Part shown: piece by piece, positions 1 to 12,300 of the stretch
How positions within the stretch are numbered: the first letter of the stretch is position 1
How the letters are laid out: each line of letters begins with the position of its first letter
From: Geosiphon pyriformis
Lineage: Eukaryota; Glomeromycota; Glomeromycetes; Archaeosporales; Geosiphonaceae
Assembly: GCA_016748015.1 (NCBI GenBank)
Contig: JAAOMT010000675.1
Span: 303,341-367,340 of the forward strand
Reading direction: 5' to 3'
Length of the DNA: 64,000 bases
Program-made: the position numbers and the translations under genes
Notes under the pieces: model-generated
Databases searched by the model: none
Told to the model about the DNA's origin: nothing
What the model saw: only the letters and a program-made list of their open reading frames with translations

Positions 1-3000
1 ACAAAAATTTTTCATACATCTGTCTATAGTTTTTTTGATAAGCTTATTTCTAGTAATCTTAAATTTATAATACTTGAATTTATAATACTTGAATTTATAA
101 TACTTTTTTTTGATTCTTAACAGATAATATAAAATTTTCTTCAAACTTTTGTTATTATTAATCATAATGCCCACTCCAAAAGTTTTTTTCTTGTTAATGA
201 TAAGCCAAATATTAATAAAACAATCAGTTTTTGAATCTTAATTTAGTTTTAAGCTCTTCACAATTTTGGCCACCAATAACTCCAACTTAAAAAACTTTAA
301 TAATTGCTTATTTTTTGAATATTTAAATTTATTGAACCAAAATCTAGAAAACACCTTATCAGCAGAATTTATTACTATTTTCTTTATGATTTTTCATATA
401 GTATTTAAATTGCCACAACATTTTGTACTATTGAAATCAGCCAATTTTTTTAAGAATTTGTTCAATGAGCACTCTTTGAATTGTAACTACTTACTGATTT
501 CAGCATCTTTAATTTTGAACTTTCATTTATTTTTATTAGTTTATTTATATTTATTATTAAGATAAACATTTAGGAAACTATTCAAACCAATTATGACTGA
601 AACTGTTTTGTAATTAGTATTAAAATACTCAAACATATTGTTAATCTTATGGCCAATAATCACAAATTTTAGGTTTTAGTTAACAAAAATAAAATTAATA
701 ACCTTTTTAACACTCCTAGAATTGTTTTAAGTAGAAATCTTGGCTAATAAATATTTATTAAATAAATTAATTAAGCCTAAATTCACACAAAACTTAAAAC
801 ACACACTTTTTTTTGAACTGTTTTTATTGAAATCTCTACCCAATATCACAAAAGTGGTAAAATTAATAGTTTTAACAATAAAAAAATTAATTTTTAATGC
901 TTAACCAAATCTAATTTTAACAAAAGCATTTGCATACAAGTTCAAAATTATAACTGATAATTTACTCTTAAATAAAAACTATACTAAAATAATTTAACCA
1001 AAAATTTTATTTATCTTTAAAACATAAAAAGCCAAAAAATTGTTCATGATAATTGTCACACCAGCACCAAAAAAGCTTTTATCTAAATTAAATATAAAAA
1101 TTCTTATTTTATTAAACTTACTTACTATTCATAACATAATATTAAATCTTAAATTTGTTTCTGTAATAATAGAAATTATATTACTTAATTCAATATACTA
1201 ATAAACTATATTTTCTTGTTTAGCAAAAATGTTGATATTATAAACATTATATGTAACAAATCTCCAGATCAAATTAGTTAATGAAATAAGACAACCACAG
1301 ATAGATTTAAGCCAGCACATAATTAATCTAATTTTATCAATATTAAACTAATTAAAACTTCAAAAACCACTATTTTTAATTCCAAGCTGCTCACTTTAGT
1401 GTTTAAAATTTTCAAGCTACTCAAACTTAAATTCAAAATTTTTTTATTCACAACTAAAAAAAGAAGAACAAATAATATAATTAAGTTATCCAAAATTATA
1501 TCTAAATTCAGATTCGAATTTAATAATATAAACACAGTAAGAAAGAAAAATTAAGAGGTAAACACCAAGAGTATAAGATCTATAAAGCTTAACTTATGCA
1601 CAATATTAGACACTTAGTTAGCCAAAAACTCCAAAAAATATTCTAAAGAGACCAAACAAGCATTTAAAGAAAAGTTATCTGATAAAATAGAAGGAGATTT
1701 CTTATTAAAACCTAAAACACCAAGAAAAAAAGAGCCAAAACCAAAACCAAAAAACAACTTGTTAAAAACAAAAGCTGTTAAGACTATTTAAATCCAGAAC
1801 TTGTCATCAAAAATAGTAAAATAAAAGATAGAAACATTTTTTTTGGCATACAACTTGGCCAGCAAAAGACAATATTTATCTAAAGCAAACTTTTTAAATA
1901 TTCTTAAAGAAGAAAAGATAGAAAAACCAAAAGCATTACACTTTAAAACAAAATGACCAAAACAGTTATATTTCTTATATTAAACTAAATTCATTTTAAT
2001 CCAAGAGTATTTTACATTACCAAAAATTGGCTTTATGTAAAAAACAGATTTTAGCTTTTTTTCTGATTCAAAACCAACCACAGTATAGCAAACTCTATTG
2101 TCAGTTTCAAATAATTAATTTATAATACAAGTTTTTTCATCAGTTCCTTTTAATAAAGCACTAAGATTATGAATAGTTGTTCTCATAGACAAAGTAAACA
2201 AAAGTGTTCTAAACTAATTTTTTAATATTCAGACTTTATGATCTTCCACAGCCTTTGTCACAGGAATTAAATTTTTCTTAATAAGAAATAATTACTTTAT
2301 CACTAATTGATTAGCTTAACTTAATTTAGTGAATTCTACTATAGTCTTTTATTATAGTTTAATTAGTTGTAATTAAATTAATACCACTTAATCAAATTCA
2401 GAGAGAACTGTAACAATTATTTTTTTTAGTGTATCTATAAGAATTTTTTTAATAACTATGGCCTAATTTAAATGAAATTTTTGTCTTTTGACATTGTTGT
2501 TTATAATAATTTTTTTATTTTTAGCTAATAACATGGCTTTTTTCATACTTTTTTCAAATATAAATATTAATTAAATAATTTCTTCAAATTTTGAAAGAAT
2601 AGTAACCTCTTCAAAACCATTGACTAATGAAAAATTTTTTCTAATAAACTGAATTTTTGCTGTTATTGATTTTTTTTTACAATTAAAAAATTAATATTCA
2701 ATGTAAAAAATTTCTTAACAAGTATTTTCACTTAAGTTTTGGTAATTTTAAAATTGATTTATCTTCTGTTCAATAAAATACTAAGAGAAAGTAGAAAAAA
2801 TCCAATTTTTTTATATATATTAAAATCCAAAAAAAGAGCCAAAAACCACAGCAAGAGCTACTTTTCTAATCTTAGGAATGATGACAATTAAACCAAGAAG
2901 AAAACCACTACTAATACCAGTTACAGAATTACTATATTTACTATTACTAAAATTATTATTCATATCTAAAAACATACTATTACCAAAATTAAACTTGACC

Positions 3001-3200
3001 AAAAAAATAAGTGCTTTCTTTTTAGATATATTATTACTTGAAGCAGTTTTCAAATTTATAACAAAAAGATTATTGAGTTAAAAAATATTAACAGAAACAA
3101 CAAAAAAAAACAAAAAACTTTTTTATTAAAATTATGCTTTTTGGAGAATTTGGAACATAAGAAAGAAAGAAATTTTTTTATTAATTAATAATTTAATTAT
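1..3200 (-). mobile_element. Decayed LINE remnant (ORF1 plus endonuclease part of ORF2)
   Basis: The plus strand here aligns by eye to the antisense of LINE copy A. Positions 265-400 match A at about 29820-29960 (shared blocks around ggccaccaa and cagcagaat). Positions 1375-1440 match the end of A's ORF1 near 30950-31000. The rest continues toward the ORF1 start near 3000-3200. No reading frame survives; short open stretches such as 266-565 are antisense shadows. Differences from A are overwhelmingly C to T and G to A, and CpG is nearly gone. The left end runs off the window. The 5' limit near 3200 is approximate. Confidence 0.75.
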
Positions 3201-3239
3201 ATTATAATTTAAAAAGTTGAATTAATAATATAAAAATTA

Positions 3240-3480
3240 AGCTATTTTTTTAAAAAACATTGCCAGTTTTATAATACTTAAAAATTATTATTATTAATTA
3301 TTAAAAATTTTTTAAGTTAATAGTTTCTACTTTAAAATTTTGGTTTTGTTAAAATTAAAATAACTTGTATTAAAACTGTATTTTAATTATTATATTAAAA
3401 ATAATATTAGATTTTTTTAAATATTATTATTAAGGCAGAATTTTTTTTATTACTTTTAAAATTACAAAATCTGTTAGTGT
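3240..3480 (+). repeat. Dispersed AT-rich repeat R1, copy 1
   Basis: A stretch centred on attaaaaattttttaag at about 3298 is shared, in the same orientation and with similar flanks (taatacttaa upstream, ttctacttta downstream), with about 22190-22300 and 61230-61400. I could not assign it to an element. It may be decayed internal sequence of a LINE or LTR element. Confidence 0.45.
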
Positions 3481-3549
3481 TTAATAAAGTTTTTGGTGTT
3501 AAAGTCTACTGGGTTGTGACAATATATCATTATTTTATTAGTACTAATA

Positions 3550-3658
3550 TGAATTATATGATTCCTAATTTAGCTTAAACGGCTAGTTTTATAGATATTA
3601 AGTATTAGGTAGTAGTTGGGTCACACTCGGTTAAAGCAATAATAATAATAATAATAAT
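3550..3658 (+). mobile_element. LINE 3' end remnant with AAT tail
   Basis: The block around 3572-3636 (tagcttaaac, then ttaggtagtagttgggtcac, then actcggttaaag) matches the 3' untranslated end of LINE A (minus strand, about 26215-26260) and of LINE C (about 42650-42705). It ends in (aat)n, as LINE A does. Sequence upstream is too decayed to trace. The insertion ends directly beside the broken gene that begins near 3690. Confidence 0.6.
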
Positions 3659-3689
3659 TTTTTTAACGATCCTTACACTCACCAAGCCT

Positions 3690-5045
3690 CGGTTTCTGTC
3701 AGCAATAATGACGAACTGTGAAAGAGCGCTTTTCTCGGGCGAATGTTTCGGTAAGTCAAAAATTCGCAGTCGTTTTATGGTTTTCGCGGGAAATGGCAGT
3801 TATCTTACCTTTACTTTCGCGTTGGCAGAATTCTCAGATTATTTCGCAAAGAAGTCGACTTTCTGTTGTAGATGGATGAGAAAGGAGACAGATAGGCAAG
3901 ATGGCAAATGTTTCCATGAATCGCTAGATGCCGTCATTTATCGCTCTAGGAACTTTTTAGCGGAAGCAAGCGACAACAGCTTGGACGATATGCAATCTTA
4001 CGCTAAGACTACGATGAACGTAGGGATTTCTATTAATAAACACAAGGGGAGTGTATTTTTCTGCGAGTCCAGTGGCATGAAAGCTGCAACCGACCAGGCC
4101 CGTTATGGAGTTCGGGCTTCAGAACATCTTTTTAGCCATAGGCTCGAGAGGCACGGCTGACTCCGTTATGGATAGTCGTCTTGGCACAGAACTGCTCGCA
4201 CATTTGGTAGGGGTCGCTATGGAACTAAACTTCTCCTAGAAAAAGTTCCAAAGGACATTCGCGAATGGTGGATGCTTGCTAAAACCCGGAGCGTACATCA
4301 ATATCTGAAAGAACATGAGGCATTTACCATGGCAAAAGACTCCTTGCCCTAAGTCAGTTAACATGTGATATGTAGTTGAGCAGCCAGAGGAGATTGTGGA
4401 CGAATTCTCTTATAATGAAATAGCTTCTAAACAGGTTGAATGACTGCAGCTCGTAACGAAATAACGCGGAAGAGATTTTGGGAAGTAGACGGTATCCCAA
4501 CTCCGAAGCGACGAGCCATAGGCCAAAAAACCTCAAAACTGGGAGCATCGGTTCCTCCCTCGTCATGAAACGACGAGAGCACATCATCAGATACAGAATA
4601 CTGCCCACAAACCGTGTCAAATCCCATCCGAGGTTGGCTGCATTTTACATTTCTCGGCGTCATTAAATATTGGCAATGGTAATTAATAGGACGAATTTTA
4701 GGAAGAAGAGTCTGAAGGCTTGGAATCGGATCTGAATTTATCCCAAGGTATGGTTGTTTTGATTCATTATTTACATCAGATTTGGTATTTTCAGCTCACC
4801 ATGTATTTGTATGTCTTTAGTATCGAAAATGAAGATTTTAAGGACTAATGAAGAAATCGAGAATCGCAAGGTATCATCATTGCAATTGGAGTTCTTCAAA
4901 AAGTCCTATCAGAAAATGAAACAATGCCAGAAGTGGGTTTTGGCAAGTGGCATATGTGTTGAGGACATCCTGTTAAAACATTGCATCTAATCGCGGGAGT
5001 CGCCGCTACATTCATGGGTGATTGACCTAAATGATTATGAAGTGG
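3690..5045 (+). pseudogene. Broken host-type protein gene, function unknown
   Basis: This is a GC-richer island with normal CpG. An open frame at 3708-4160 (150 codons) may contain an intron, since there is a GTAAGT donor at about 3751 and AG acceptors up to about 3827. It ends at a TGA. The protein-like sequence then continues in another frame (ADSVMDSRLGTELLAHLVG, about 4155-4240), returns to the first frame (VPKDIREWWMLAKTRS, about 4248-4300), and continues as EQPEEIVDEFSYNE (about 4378) and EVDGIPTPKRRAIGQKTSK (about 4486). A possible intron follows at 4747-4793. The last part reads KKSYQKMKQCQKWVLASGIC and then VEDIL, with a stop soon after. At least three frame changes or stops show that it is broken. 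It resembles, from memory only, lineage-expanded hypothetical proteins of Rhizophagus; I cannot name a function. It is cut off by Gypsy reverse-transcriptase sequence at about 5046. Confidence 0.6.
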
Positions 5046-8000
5046 TGAGTTTATTCAAGTGCGAGTTGCGGAGGTCAAGGATTGCCCTAAAACAGTATTT
5101 ACCACCCAGAAAGGGAACTACAAGTTTAATGTAATGCCTTTTGGACTTTGCAATGCATCAGCAACATTCCAACAACTCATAAATGTTGTTTATGAAGGAC
5201 TTTTATGGCAGTTAGTAGTTATCTACCTCGACAATACTGATGTCTACTTTTTAATGTTTAAAGCTTATTTGGTCTACTTATAAGAAATATTTCAATGATT
5301 ACGAAAAGCAGGATTAAAATTAAATATTGCAAAATGTTATTTTGAAAAAACAAGTTTGGTTTTTCTTGGCCATATTATTAGCAAAGATGGAGTTAAGCCA
5401 AATCAGGAAAAATCAGTGCTGTACAAAACTTCAAAGTTCTTCAAAACATTACTGAATTGAAAGGATTTACTGAATTAGTCTCATATTATAGAAAGTTTAT
5501 CAAAAAATTTTCTGAAATTGCCAAACTCTTCAACTACTTAACCAACAAAGATATAAAATATCAATAAACTCTAACTCAACAAAAAGTCTTTGATACTTTA
5601 AAAAAATTGACAACAGCTCTAATTTTCACTTATTCTGACTTTAACAAATAATTTCAGTTAACTATTGATGTTTTATATACAACATTTGATACTATTTTAT
5701 CATAATTAGATAACAATAGCAATAAACAAGTTATTGTTTATGCCAACAGAATATTTAAATTCACAAAACTCAAATATGGCTCTACTAAATTAAAAACAAT
5801 AGCTGTTATCTAAATTCTCAAATACTTTCAACAGTACCTACAAGAAAAAAAAGAATTTAATATTATTACTAACAATATTGGTCTCAAATAACTTAACAAA
5901 AAGAACTTAGAACTTAATATTAAACAATATCAATAAACTGACTTTTTAGCCAATTATAAATATATTGTTTATTACAAATCAGAAAAATTATATACTAATA
6001 TAGATAGTTTTTTAAGAATAAAACAAAATTAAAAATAACATCACAATTCATTAACTTAACAATAATAATTAATAACCAATAGATTTTAAAAATTACAACA
6101 ACATTAAAAACTATCTGAAGACTCTGATCATATTAAAAAATTGGTTTTCAGTCAAAAAACACCAATTATAATATTAAGCAAAACAATATTTTTTATATTA
6201 CAACAAAATTTACTATTAAAATTGCCAAAACTTAAACAACTTACTCAGATTAGTACAACAAACTAAAAAAAACAATTTTATATAATATATATACAAATTT
6301 ATTATTAGTACATTTAGGAAGAGATAATATAATTCAAAAAACACTTGAATATTATTTTTGGCCACATATGTAAAGAGATATTTAATAATATATAGAATCT
6401 TATAATAGTTGTTAAAAAAGAGAAAAACTTGTTTTACAAAATCTTTAAATTCAATCAAAGTTGGATAACTATTTAACAAAATAGAAATTAATTTAGTTGA
6501 ATTATTATCTATTATAATTCAAAAAAACTGTTATATTGTAATTATAATGGATTATCTTACCAAATAGCTTGAAGTTAGAGCTATTCAATAAGCAGATGCA
6601 AAATTAATAGCAAATTTTATTTATAAAAACATTATTTATAAACATAGATGTTTAATTAAACTTTTATGTAACTAAAAAACACATTTTGTAAATAACTTGA
6701 TATAAGAAATTTACAAATGGTTTTATATTAAACAATTCTTATTATTACTTTACTATTTCTAAACAAATAAATTAATAGAATAATTTAACTGAACATTATG
6801 TGAATTATTAACCAAAGTCTTAACTGATTTTGAGCAAAAATAAAGTATATTTATTCTATTAAAACAAAATACAACAAAGCACATATTATTTGATTTAACT
6901 TGTGAAAAAACAGCAATATTTTCAATTAATCTTATCATAGAAACATACTCAATACAACCAATCACAAAAGAAAACTTTTAAGAAACACTTTAAAAAAGAG
7001 CTTATACTTTTTTTAGTATATTAAAAAAAAACCAATAAATTGTAATTACTTATATTAAATATTTTTAAGCTTAATAAAAAAATAACATGATAACAAATTG
7101 CCATCTGTTATTAATAAATTTAAAATTAGAAATAAAGTTTTCTTACATAAAACTAAGATTAAAAAACAATAAAATAGAAAATTTAATTATAAATAGAATA
7201 GACTATTATATATTTACAAAATTATAGACAATAGATTATACAAATTAAGACTTAATAATAAAATCTTAACAAAAATTGCACATGAAAATTAATTGAAACA
7301 CCATTATTTCAAAACCAATCTTAAACCATTAATTTTACAAATTAGTACATATTTCTCTTTAATTAATCTTAAAGATATTCTCTAAAATTTAATACTAATA
7401 ATTATAATAAAACAATAACTAAACCAAAACATTTAAATTATTTATTATATTAGTATTTTTTTTAAAAATAATACAAAAACATTAAACAAAATAGAAAAAT
7501 AATTGCCAGAAAATACCCAATTTAAAAATATATAAAACTTTTATACTAAAAATAATTTTTTTTTTACAAATATAAAAATTTTTTTATAACTTATAAATAT
7601 TTTAAAAATTAATAATAGCTTTAAAAACACTTTTTAACTTATCTATGATAATTAATAGAAGTTAAATTAATTATATTTAGAAAAAAACTACGAATTCAAT
7701 AGTAAATAACTTATAAAATTATTATTTTTATAGAAAAAACACGAAAATTTTTTTGGAATTTATTTATCTGAACTTTTGAAGCAAGCTCTAAAAGAAAACT
7801 TATTATTTATTTTTATAAACATTTTTTCAAATGCTATAATACAACAAAAATTTCAATTGTATCTTAATAAAAGCAGTAAATATATCCTTATTTATTAATA
7901 TTTTCAAATTAGAAAAACACTGTACCAATAGAAACTAAAACTTAAAGCAACCAATTTTACTTTCAAAGTCATATAAAAACAAATACACTATGAATTTAAG

Positions 8001-8260
8001 ACAACAACTGGACCAACAAATATGTAATATAAACTTAGAACAGCTTTTAGATTCTACAACTTACTCAATATTTATAAAAATATCTAACAAAATTTAATAC
8101 TTTAACCAATAAAGATTTAATATATTAACAAGTTCACAGAACTGAAATTTCAATAATTTTCAGACCAAATTATTTCAATAATACTGAATTATTATCTAGA
8201 TATTATAAATAGTACTTAGACTTTAATAGAGTTTAGTCTTAAAAAAAATTATGTTATTAG
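5046..8260 (+). mobile_element. Decayed Ty3/Gypsy pol, family B copy 1
   Basis: This is pol sequence in the order RT, RNase H, integrase. The first 230 bp are well kept: PKTVFTTQKGNYKF, MPFGLCNASATFQ, and the RT active site as VIYLDN (YLDD with its last Asp changed to Asn). After about 5280 the copy is AT-rich and full of stops, but still shows GLKLNIAKCYFEKT, FLGHIISKDGVKPN and YYRKFIKKFSEIAKL. RNase H is seen as YGSTKLKTIAVI. Integrase is seen as LGRDNIIQKTLEYYFWP (about 6318) and DYLTKWLEVRAI (about 6550). The 5' part (LTR, gag, protease) is missing; the copy starts inside RT, next to the pseudogene. The stretch from about 7740 to 8260 lies between integrase and LTR and has no clear identity. 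Confidence 0.8.
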
Positions 8261-8264
8261 TAGA

Positions 8265-9235
8265 ATTTAGTTAATAATTAACATAAAATTACTCTTATAA
8301 AATTTTATTCTTAATTAGCATATATTATTATCAGTTTAATTATTACTTATTATTTAATCAAATTATTAAATATTACTATCTAATTAACAACTTAATTTAT
8401 ACAAATACAAATATAATAATTAGATTATGTAATATACCAAACTTTATAACATTCAAAAATTTACTAAAATTTGTAAAATTTTGTAAAATAATTTAATAGT
8501 TTACCAAAATAATTTGTAGTTTGTAGAAACAACTTGTAATTTACTAAAATGTATTTTTTATTTATTAAAATAATAGCAAAAAAAAAATGTAAGTTCAAAG
8601 ATTAAAACTATAACAAATTATATAAAAGAAGAACTTTTTTTTTTGAAAAAATATATCTTAGTCAAGAATAATAATCTTATCTTAGAATTTTTTTTTAAGA
8701 ACAAGTCTCTTAATATAAATCAATAAAGCATTAAATACTTTAAAACATAATTTATTTTATATTAATTACAAATTAAAATTTTCTAAATTTCAACTAATAA
8801 TTTAAAATTGATTAACTATTAATTTTAATAATCTATTAGTAACTTCAGATTTGAACAGAAAATGATTTTTTTAACAAACTTTTTTTTTTACAATTTTTTT
8901 TTTCTTATTATAATTATTAAAGTAGTTTATAAATGAGATTTCTATAAAAAAATTGATTTTTACAGCAAAATAACTACATATTTTAGTGAGTTTTTAAATG
9001 AATATTTTCTGGAAAAAAGTTGAGTTTTATAACAAAGTAACTATACAAGTAATTAGCATAGAATTGGCTATTTTATTCATAAATCTAATCATTTAAATTA
9101 TAAAAAATAATTTAAAGATAAATTCAGTTATTAAAGATTTAACCACTTTCAATAATTTAAAATTAACAGCAAAACAATATTAACAACATTTAAAATAAAA
9201 GACCCAAAAATTTTTAGTAACAATATTTAAGTTTA
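8265..9235 (+). mobile_element. 3' LTR of Gypsy family B copy 1
   Basis: This aligns to the reverse complement of about 16385-17150 and, at 8270-8490, directly to 24830-25010. Conserved blocks include the TATA-like ttatataaaag at 8618-8628, present in the inverted copy as acaaattatataaaa. There is also an internal tandem repeat, and the block caaagtaactatacaa near 9040. Exact LTR ends could not be fixed because both copies are heavily mutated. Confidence 0.65.
8932..9048 (+). repeat. Two-copy ~58-bp tandem repeat inside LTR B
   Basis: Two diverged copies run one after the other, each with the order gttt.taaatga, a pyrimidine-purine stretch, ttgattttta-like, and aaataacta. The same duplication occurs inverted at about 16440-16565 in the other copy, so it predates both insertions. 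Confidence 0.55.
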
Positions 9236-9360
9236 AAAAGTTATTTAATAATAATTATTGATTCTAAATTTTGGAAAATATCTTTAAGACTAACCAAAAA
9301 AAATTATATACCAACTTGTAAAATTATCAGTTTAAGATTGGTTCTAAAATAGTAGTATTT

Positions 9361-12300
9361 AAGTCTGTCACTATGTATAATTTTTTTTAAAACTTTGTTA
9401 TTAAGTTTTAATTTATATAATCTATTTCTTAAAGTTTTATGTATATAAAATAGTTTGTTTTATTTATAATTAAATTTTTTATTTTATTGTTTTTTAGTTT
9501 TAGTTTTATATAAAAAAACTTTATTTCTAACTTTAAACTTTTTGCTGGCTAATGACAGTTTGTTATTATGTTATTCTTTTTGTTAAGTTTAAAAAATTTC
9601 TATATAAGTAATTGCAATTTGTTATTTTTTTTTTAATATACTGAGAAATATATAAGCTCTCTTTTATAGTGTTTTTTAAAAGTTGTTTTTTGTAATTGGT
9701 TAAGCTAAATAGAGTTTTATTATAAAATTAATTGATAATATTGCTGTTTTTCCATAAGTCAGATTAAATAATATGTGTTTTATTGTATTTTGTTTTAGTG
9801 TTTTATATGCTAATAACATTAATAAAATAAAAAAATCTTATTTTTGTTTAAAATCTATTAAGACTTTGGCTAATAATTTCCAAAGTATTCTGTTAAAATG
9901 TTTTACAAATCTATTTGTTTATAAACAGTAAAGCAAAGATAAAAGTCTTTTAATATTGAATTATTTACAAATTTCTTGTATTAGATTATTTACAAAGTGT
10001 ATTTTTTAATCAAATAAAAGTTCAATTAGATATTTATATCAATAATAATGTTTTTATAAATGAAATTTGCAATTGATTTTGTATCTGCTTATTAAATTGC
10101 TCTTGCTTTAAACCATTTGGTAAGATAATTTATTGCAATTACAATATATTAGTTTTCTTGAATTGTAATAAATAGTGGTTTAACTAAATAGTAATTTAAC
10201 TAAATTAATACCAACTTGATTAAAAAATTGTTCAATTTTGATTAAATTTAAAAATTCTATAAGGTGTGTTTCTTCTTTTCTTTAACAACTATTACAAAAT
10301 TTAATATATTAATAAATATTTCTTTTTATTTAGAGCCAAAAATAGTGTTTTAATGTTCTTTGAATTATGTTGTTTCTTCTAAAATATACTGCTAAGAAAT
10401 CTGAGTGCATATTATATAAGATTGTTTTTTTTTTATGTTTTTAGATTACTCTAAGTAGATTGTTTGAATTTTGGTAATTTCAATAATAAATAATAATATT
10501 ATGTATAAAATATTGTTTTGCTTGTTATTATAATTAATTTTTTTATTTAGAAACCAATTTTTTGGTATTATAAATGTTTTTAAGTATTGTTTAAGATTAT
10601 TATAATTTTCAAAATTTATTGTTTGTTGTTGGTTATTGTTGATTGATTGGATGGTATTTGAAGTTTTTAATTTTGTCTTATTTTTAAAAAACAATTAATG
10701 TTAATATACAGCTTTTCTGGTTTGTAATATATAATATATTAGTAGTTTGTAAAAAATCCTGTTTATTAAATTTGTTTTGTATTTAATTTCGAGTTTTTGC
10801 TTTGTAGCTATTTGAATCTAACATTATTAATAATAATATATAGAGCCCAAATTACTGCTGCTGTTTTTAGTTTAATAACAGAATAATTTTTCTTTGCTGA
10901 TTTTAGTATTTTGCTAACATAAACAATTACTTGTTTATTGTTATTGTTATTTAATTATAATAAGATAGTACCAAAAATAATATAAGAGACATTTATAACT
11001 AGTTAAAATTTTTTGTTAAAATTAATATAAATTAAGATTGAAGCTATTGTCAATTTTTTTTTAAGAATATTAAAAACTTTTTATTATTCTAAAATCTATT
11101 TGTATTTGATGTTTTTGTTAGTTAAACAATTTAATGATTTGGCAATTTTAAAAATTTTTTGATGAATTTTCTGTAATAAAATATTAATCTAATAAATTTT
11201 TTTAATTCAATAATGTTTTATAAGATCTTGAAGTTTTTGACAATATTAATTTTTTTTAGATCAGATTTGACTTTTTTTTTATTAACAATATGACTTAAAA
11301 AAACCAAATTGGTCTTTTCAAAATAATATTTTCTGATATTTAATTTTAATCTTGCTTTTTATAATTATTGAAAAACTTTTTGCAAATAAAATAAATGAAC
11401 TTTAAATAATAAAAAATAAACATTAGTATTTTTAAGATAAATAACTACTGATTTCTAAAGAAATCCAGTATAAACAATATTTATAAGCTTTTAAAATATT
11501 GCTGGTGTATTACATAATCCAAAGAACATTATATTGAACTCGTAATTTTCACTTTAAATAATAAAAACTGTTTTGAGGTGGTTTTTGAGATTTATTATAA
11601 CTTGTCAATATTTACTTTCTAGATTCAATGTTGAAAAGTATTTTGATTTGCCAAAAGCATTTAGCATGTTATTAATTTGTGATAAAAAGTAGATATCTTC
11701 AATTATAACACTATTTAGTTGGCATTAGTCAACACAAAAATGTATTTTTCTATTTTTTTTTAATAAAAACTACTAGTAAAGTTCAAAAATTTATTAATAG
11801 TTGAATGAACTCATTGTTAAACATTTGTTGTATTTTTTCTTGAATAAATTAATGGTTTTTTGGAGCAACTTAGTAGGCTTGTTGTTATTTTGATTTGATA
11901 TTATTTATATAGATTTAGTATTAAACTAAATCAGTTTTTTCTTAATTATTGTTATTTTTAATAAATATGTTTATATGTTCTGTAATTAATTTTTTAAGTT
12001 ATTTTTGTTGTGGTTTTAATTGTTTCATATTAATTCAAAACAATTTTTTGATAATAACATAATAATTTTTAATAGTAAAAGTCAAATAAAATTTCAGGAG
12101 AAAATATCCAATTCTTTTTACAAAATTTGAAATTATTTGAAATAACTTTTAATAAAAAATATTACTGTGAATAATTCCAATTTTTAAATAATTATTTAAT
12201 ATAATAAAATAATTATTTGGATTATAGAAAGTGACATTAAATTTTTTGATTCTTTTTAGCAAATAATATTTAGAAAAAAAATTATATGTTTTTTGCAAAT

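Noticed and set aside
4354-4663. Minus-strand ORFs of 78-88 codons in the pseudogene
   Set aside because: Protein-like segments are clearer on the plus strand and continue on both sides. The minus frames look like shadows.
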